64,000 nucleotides of DNA from Kofleriaceae bacterium (GTDB lineage: Bacteria; Myxococcota_A; Polyangia; Haliangiales; Haliangiaceae), in contig JAGPCY010000007.1 in the NCBI GenBank assembly GCA_018057825.1, forward strand, positions 1 through 64,000, read 5' to 3'. Positions within the stretch are counted from its first letter, which is position 1, and every line of letters begins with the position of its first letter. The notes beneath the pieces were generated by a model. That model saw only the letters and a program-made list of their open reading frames with translations, did not search any database and was not told the DNA's origin. Shown here piece by piece: positions 60,349 through 64,000 of the stretch. The position numbers and the translations under genes are program-made.

Positions 60349-63045
60349 TCAGCCGGCGGTCTGCAGGCCCGCGGCGATGCCGCCGATGGTCGTGAAGATC
60401 GCGACCGACAGGCGGCCCAGCTCGTCGGCCGGGGCGCCCGCGGCCTCGGCGGCGCGGCTGCGGCGCAGCAGCTCGATCTGGCAGTGGCTGAGCACGTCGA
60501 GGTAGGGGTTGCGGCGTCGCACGGACTCGGCGAGGTGTGGGCGATCGGCCAGGCCGAGATCGAGCCCGGCGAGGTCGGCCAGGAGCGTCCGGGTGCGCTC
60601 GTGCTCGGCCTCGATCAGCGCGAACAGCGCGGCGTCGGCCGGCTCGGCGAGCGCGGCGTAGGCGCGGGCGACGTCGAGGTCGGCGCGGATGAGCGCCAGC
60701 TCGGCGTTGCGGGTGAGGGCGCCCAGGAACCGCGACCCGGCGATCACCTCGACGGCGCGCGCGCGCCCGACCGCGGCCACCAACCCGGCCAGCCCACTGC
60801 CGAGGCCGAACCAGCCGGGTACGCCGTGGCGGCTCTGGGTCCACGAGAACACCCACGGGATCGCGCGCAGATCCTCGAGGGCGAAGCCGGCCTTGCGCGA
60901 CGCCGGGCGCGATCCCAGCGGCAGCTTGCCGACGTGCTGGATCGGCGTGGCGGCCAGGGTGTAGCGGGCGAGGCGATCCTGATCGGTGGTCAGCGCGCGG
61001 TAGGCGTCGACGGCCGCCGCGGCCGCGGTCTCGAGGGCCGCGTCGTGCCGGGGCCCACCGCCGGCGCGGCGCTCGTCGACGGCGGCGCGCAGGACCGCGC
61101 CCAGGGTCAGCTCGAGATCGCGGTGGGCGATCTCGGGTCGGGCGTAGCGCGAGGTGATCGTCTCGCCCTGCTCGGTGACCCGGACCCGACCGCGCAGCGC
61201 GGCCTCGGGCTGCGCGCGGATCGCGTCGCTGGCCGGTCCGCCGCCGCGGCCGATCGCGCCGCCGCGGCCGTGGAACACCGTGAGCACGACGCCGGCGCCG
61301 CTGGCGACCTCGGCCAGCTCGAGCTGGGCCTGGCGCAGCGCGACCGCCGAGCCGAGGTAGCCGACCTCTTTGCCCGAGTCGGAGTAGCCGAGCATGACCT
61401 CGAGCTCGCCGCCCAGCTCGTGCCGCACCACCGGGTGCACGACCATCTCGCGGGCCAGGCCCCCGGCGCCGCGCAGATCGGCGAGCTGCTCGAGGAGCGG
61501 CACCGGGCGCAGCTCGCCGGGGGCCAGGCCGGCGGCCCGGGCCAGGAACACGACCTCGAGGACGTCCGAGAGCTGGCTGGTGAAGCTGATCACGTAGCGC
61601 TCGCACGCGCGCTCGCCCAGCTCGCGGCAGGCGCGGCCGGCCATGTCGAGGGTAGCCAGGAGATCCTGGGTGGTGGCCGACAGCCCGCTGCGATCCCACA
61701 CCGGTTGCACCGGGCGAGCCAGGATCTCGTCGAGGACACGGCGCTTGCCGGCCTCGTCGAGAGCGGCGTAGCCAGGGCGACCGCTGGCGGCGAGCAGCTC
61801 GCCGACCACCACCTCGTGGACCCCCGAGTGCTGGCGCAGATCGACGGTCGCGAGGTGGAAGCCGAAGACCAGGGCGCGACGCTGACAGGCCCGCAGGTGG
61901 CCGCGGGCCAGGCGACCGAAGCCGGCTGCGGTCAGGCTGCGCTCGAGGAGATCGAGGTCGGAGAGATAGGCCGCGGCGTCGACGTAGCCGGCGTCGCCGC
62001 GGGCCAAGGTCGCGCGCAGGCGCTCGGCCATGTACCAGAGCTTCTCGCGCCACGGCTCGTGCTGGGTGCGCGGGCGGGCCCGGGCCGCGACCTCGGGCAA
62101 GCGCTCGCGATCGTCGGCCAGGCTGGCCTCGAGCTCGGCGACCCCGGCGGGATCGCTGCCGCGGTGCGATGCCACCGACAGCGTGCGGCCCAGGGCCGAG
62201 ACGTCCTGCAGGTAGCGGGTCAGCACCGCGGCGCGCTGGCGCTCGAAGGCGGTGCGGGTGACGTGGGCGGTGACGTTGGGGTTGCCGTCGCGATCGCCGC
62301 CGACCCAGGTGCCCCACTGGAAGAAGGTCGGCAGGCGCCACGACCGCTCGGGCCAGCACGCGGCCAGCGCGTCCTCGAGCTCGGCGTAGACGTCGGGGGT
62401 GACCTCGAACAGCGTCCGGCGGAACACCTCGATCGTGGCCTCGACCTCGTCCTGGGGCGTCGGTCGCCGGGTGCGCGACTCCTCGGTGCCGAGCAGCGCC
62501 AGCACCTCGGCCGCCAGCTCGTCCTCGGCGTCGCGCCGGGCTGGTCCGCCGAGCGGCCGCTCGAGGAGATCGAGGCGATCGCCGATCGCGCCCAGGTGAT
62601 CGAGGATCGAGCGCCGCCGCGACTCGGTCGGGTGGGCGGTCAGGACCGGCATCACCAGCGCGCGGGCGAACAGCGCGGCGACGTCGTCGGCAGTCAGCCC
62701 GGCGTCGCGCAGCGCCAAGACGGCGGCGGCCACGCCGTCGTCGGCGCGGTCGCGGGCTCGCAAGACCCGGATGCGCTGCTGCTCCTCGGCGGTGTTGAGC
62801 AGGTGGCACCAGTGGGTGAAGACCCGAGCGACGTCCTCGAGGTCGTCGAGGCCCAGGCCGGCGATGCGGGCCGCCAGGGCGGCGCGCCCGCCCGGGAGCT
62901 GGCCGGCGCGCAGCGCGATCGCGTCGTCGCGCAGGGCGTGGACCAGCGCCGCCAGATGCGCGCCCGACAGCTCGCGGGTGGCCTGGGTCAGCGCCGCGCC
63001 CAGTCGATCGAGGTCGGCCTGCAGGAGCGTTGGGCTCGGTTGCAC
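60349..63045 (-). CDS. ppc: Phosphoenolpyruvate carboxylase
   Basis: An 898-residue enzyme of usual length. VLTAHPTESRRRSILDHL carries the catalytic histidine and Thr-Glu. VFHGRGGAIGRGGGP is the phosphate- and bicarbonate-binding loop, and MLGYSDSGKEVGYLGS is another conserved block; the C-terminus ends in QTAG-like sequence. It converts phosphoenolpyruvate and bicarbonate to oxaloacetate, refilling the citric acid cycle. Start GTG at 63045, though the next in-frame starts are not far. Very long open frames on the opposite strand are shadows of its GC-rich codons. Confidence 0.95.
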   Translation of the reverse strand: MQPSPTLLQADLDRLGAALTQATRELSGAHLAALVHALRDDAIALRAGQLPGGRAALAARIAGLGLDDLEDVARVFTHWCHLLNTAEEQQRIRVLRARDRADDGVAAAVLALRDAGLTADDVAALFARALVMPVLTAHPTESRRRSILDHLGAIGDRLDLLERPLGGPARRDAEDELAAEVLALLGTEESRTRRPTPQDEVEATIEVFRRTLFEVTPDVYAELEDALAACWPERSWRLPTFFQWGTWVGGDRDGNPNVTAHVTRTAFERQRAAVLTRYLQDVSALGRTLSVASHRGSDPAGVAELEASLADDRERLPEVAARARPRTQHEPWREKLWYMAERLRATLARGDAGYVDAAAYLSDLDLLERSLTAAGFGRLARGHLRACQRRALVFGFHLATVDLRQHSGVHEVVVGELLAASGRPGYAALDEAGKRRVLDEILARPVQPVWDRSGLSATTQDLLATLDMAGRACRELGERACERYVISFTSQLSDVLEVVFLARAAGLAPGELRPVPLLEQLADLRGAGGLAREMVVHPVVRHELGGELEVMLGYSDSGKEVGYLGSAVALRQAQLELAEVASGAGVVLTVFHGRGGAIGRGGGPASDAIRAQPEAALRGRVRVTEQGETITSRYARPEIAHRDLELTLGAVLRAAVDERRAGGGPRHDAALETAAAAAVDAYRALTTDQDRLARYTLAATPIQHVGKLPLGSRPASRKAGFALEDLRAIPWVFSWTQSRHGVPGWFGLGSGLAGLVAAVGRARAVEVIAGSRFLGALTRNAELALIRADLDVARAYAALAEPADAALFALIEAEHERTRTLLADLAGLDLGLADRPHLAESVRRRNPYLDVLSHCQIELLRRSRAAEAAGAPADELGRLSVAIFTTIGGIAAGLQTAG

Positions 63046-63085
63046 GTCGGCGTTGTACCCCGTCCGCGGCGGCGCGGCGCGCCGG

Positions 63086-63634
63086 TCAGGGCTCGGGGCG
63101 CCAGTCCTCGGCGAACAGCTCCATCGTCACCCAGTCGACCCACGCGCCCTCGAGAAGGCAATGCCCGCGCTGGCGGCCGACCTCGCGGAAGCCGAGGCGC
63201 TCGGCCGCGGTGCGGACCGCGACGTTGTCGCCGTGGTGATTGAACCAGACCTTGCGCAGCCCGAGTGACGCGAAGGCGTGGCTGATCAACGCCCGCGCGG
63301 CCTCGGTGCCCAGGCCCCGTCCGCGATCGCCGTCGGGGGCAATTCCGATCGACAGCGCCCCGTGGCGGTCGCGCGGGTCGACGTGGACGCCGACCGAGCC
63401 GATCAGGGCCGGCTCGACCTTGCGCCAGATCGCGAGGTGCGGCTGCTCCGGCGGCAGGGCGAGGATCTGCTCGAACACCGCGTCGGCCAGCTCGTCGGCG
63501 ATCGGGGTCGGCACCGGCAGGAGGCGGGCCAAGACCGGCGTATCGAGGAGGGCGCGATGGGCGGCGCGATCGTCGGGGCGGAACCGCGCGAGCCACAGGC
63601 GCGGGGTCTCGATCACGGCTGGGGGCAGCGACAC
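63086..63634 (-). CDS. GNAT acetyltransferase, RimJ/RimL type
   Basis: A 182-residue protein. IETPRLWLARFRPDDRAAHR is the RimJ/RimL opening; RGRGLGTEAARALISHAF is the acetyl-CoA-binding Q/RxxGxG/A motif A, and NVAVRTAAERLGFREVGR is the conserved asparagine helix. It transfers an acetyl group, probably to an N-terminus or a small molecule; the substrate is not evident. Start GTG 63634. It lies 40 bases upstream of ppc on the same strand. Confidence 0.9.
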   Translation of the reverse strand: MSLPPAVIETPRLWLARFRPDDRAAHRALLDTPVLARLLPVPTPIADELADAVFEQILALPPEQPHLAIWRKVEPALIGSVGVHVDPRDRHGALSIGIAPDGDRGRGLGTEAARALISHAFASLGLRKVWFNHHGDNVAVRTAAERLGFREVGRQRGHCLLEGAWVDWVTMELFAEDWRPEP

Positions 63635-63695
63635 CGCGCGACGGTAGCGGACCGCGCCGCCGCGGGCTACTCCGGGCGCTCGGCGCGGCGCGCGA

Positions 63696-64000
63696 TCACG
63701 GCGCCCGGGTCGCGGTCACCACGACGGCGCCGTCGGCGGCCAGGAGCTCGAGAGCGTCGCCGGCGCGGCGGAACGAGGCGACCTTGGCCAGGGCCCGGAG
63801 GTACGCGCCCTCGGCGTCCATCGCGTCGGCCGCGCCGCCACACGCCAGCTCGGTCACGCCGCCGATCGTCAGCGCGACCGCGGTGTCGCCGCGACGGGCG
63901 TAGCGGCCGTTGAAGCTGTTGCAGACGGCGTGGCCGGTGAGCGAGTCGTCAGCGAAGCCGAGCGTCATGCGCGCGGCGTGGGCGCCACCGCCGAGCTTGC
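63696..64000 (-). CDS. META (HslJ-like) domain protein, partial
   Basis: The frame runs past the right edge. Visible residues include MTLGFADDSLTGHAVCNSFN (the META pattern GxxGCNxFxGxY) and YLRALAKVASFRRAGDALEL, so the C-terminal META domain is complete here. An internal ATG at 63968 is not the start, since the preceding codons (KLGGGAHAAR) belong to the same domain. HslJ/META proteins are small envelope or heat-shock-linked lipoproteins. Stop at 63696. Confidence 0.75.
   Translation of the reverse strand, partial: KLGGGAHAARMTLGFADDSLTGHAVCNSFNGRYARRGDTAVALTIGGVTELACGGAADAMDAEGAYLRALAKVASFRRAGDALELLAADGAVVVTATRAP

Noticed and set aside
59588-63243. Very long open frames (about 900-1070 codons) on both strands over the ppc gene
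   Set aside because: They are arginine/glycine/proline-rich shadows caused by GC-rich third codon positions. Only the frame with complete PEPC motifs is real.

Overview
The window is very GC-rich (49 of 60 bases are G/C in 25681-25740), densely coding and full of lipoproteins with short acidic or proline-rich linkers. It carries two proteins with the DUF4157 (eCIS-core) domain, ECF sigma/anti-sigma pairs and an alternative chemosensory cluster. Together these suggest a myxobacterium, perhaps of the Kofleriaceae/Haliangium type. This is inference from gene content; there is no rRNA or other marker in the window. No tRNA, rRNA or CRISPR array was seen.

Layout. 1-974: the end of a REP-associated tyrosine transposase (RAYT) gene, then an AbrB/MazE-type antitoxin with a Doc (Fic-fold) toxin. 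1127-4203 (minus): a RavA/ViaA-like AAA+ ATPase and VWA pair. 4246-8061: a metallopeptidase, a broken lipoprotein gene, a lipoprotein and a 5'-truncated RAYT copy, all interspersed with a short GTAG-containing REP repeat. 8156-10415: two uncharacterised genes and a PEBP-family lipoprotein. 10583-22578: a DNA phosphorothioation-type defence island, described below. 22600-23930: tandem REPs and the only intact RAYT gene. 24059-27642: a DUF4157 protein that looks like an exported toxin, with an overlapping candidate immunity gene. 27889-29954: a Fic protein and a frameshifted gene. 30168-36324: secreted and regulatory genes, an ECF sigma factor with a TonB-C-terminal partner, and a second DUF4157 protein. 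36698-40505: an SGNH hydrolase and two secreted proteins, one a HExxHxxGxxH metalloprotease. 40554-51014: a chemosensory cluster (cheX, double receiver, HDOD, cheA, MCP, cheW, cheR, cheD, cheY, second cheX, cheB). 51077-53094: an ECF sigma factor with a FecR-like regulator. 53333-64000: PIG-L deacetylase, lipoproteins, a large membrane protein, phosphoenolpyruvate carboxylase, a GNAT acetyltransferase and a partial META-domain gene.

The most interesting region is 10583-22578. A DUF4007 protein, a large P-loop ATPase and a PAPS-reductase-fold protein lie in the order of SspB-SspC-SspD, the single-strand phosphorothioation machinery. They are followed by an unusual GIY-YIG protein, a DGQHR (DndB-like) protein and an NTPase-like protein with a C-terminal RNxxxH (HEPN-like) motif. 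Divergently upstream lie a phosphorothioation-associated methyltransferase and a small M15-peptidase-like protein. No SspA, SspE, DndFGH, PglZ or BrxL is present. The right part is visibly AT-richer (32 of 60 G/C in 19201-19260), and REPs and a RAYT gene abut its right edge. This looks like a horizontally acquired defence island with an unusual effector set.

Two repeat systems cross the window. The first is nine copies of a REP-like repeat (core GGTAGCAACCTCTCGGCG), linked to three RAYT copies; one copy lies in or at the end of a gene. The second is three arrays of a degenerate GAGRCC hexamer, each starting just after a stop codon and in the same orientation relative to that gene.
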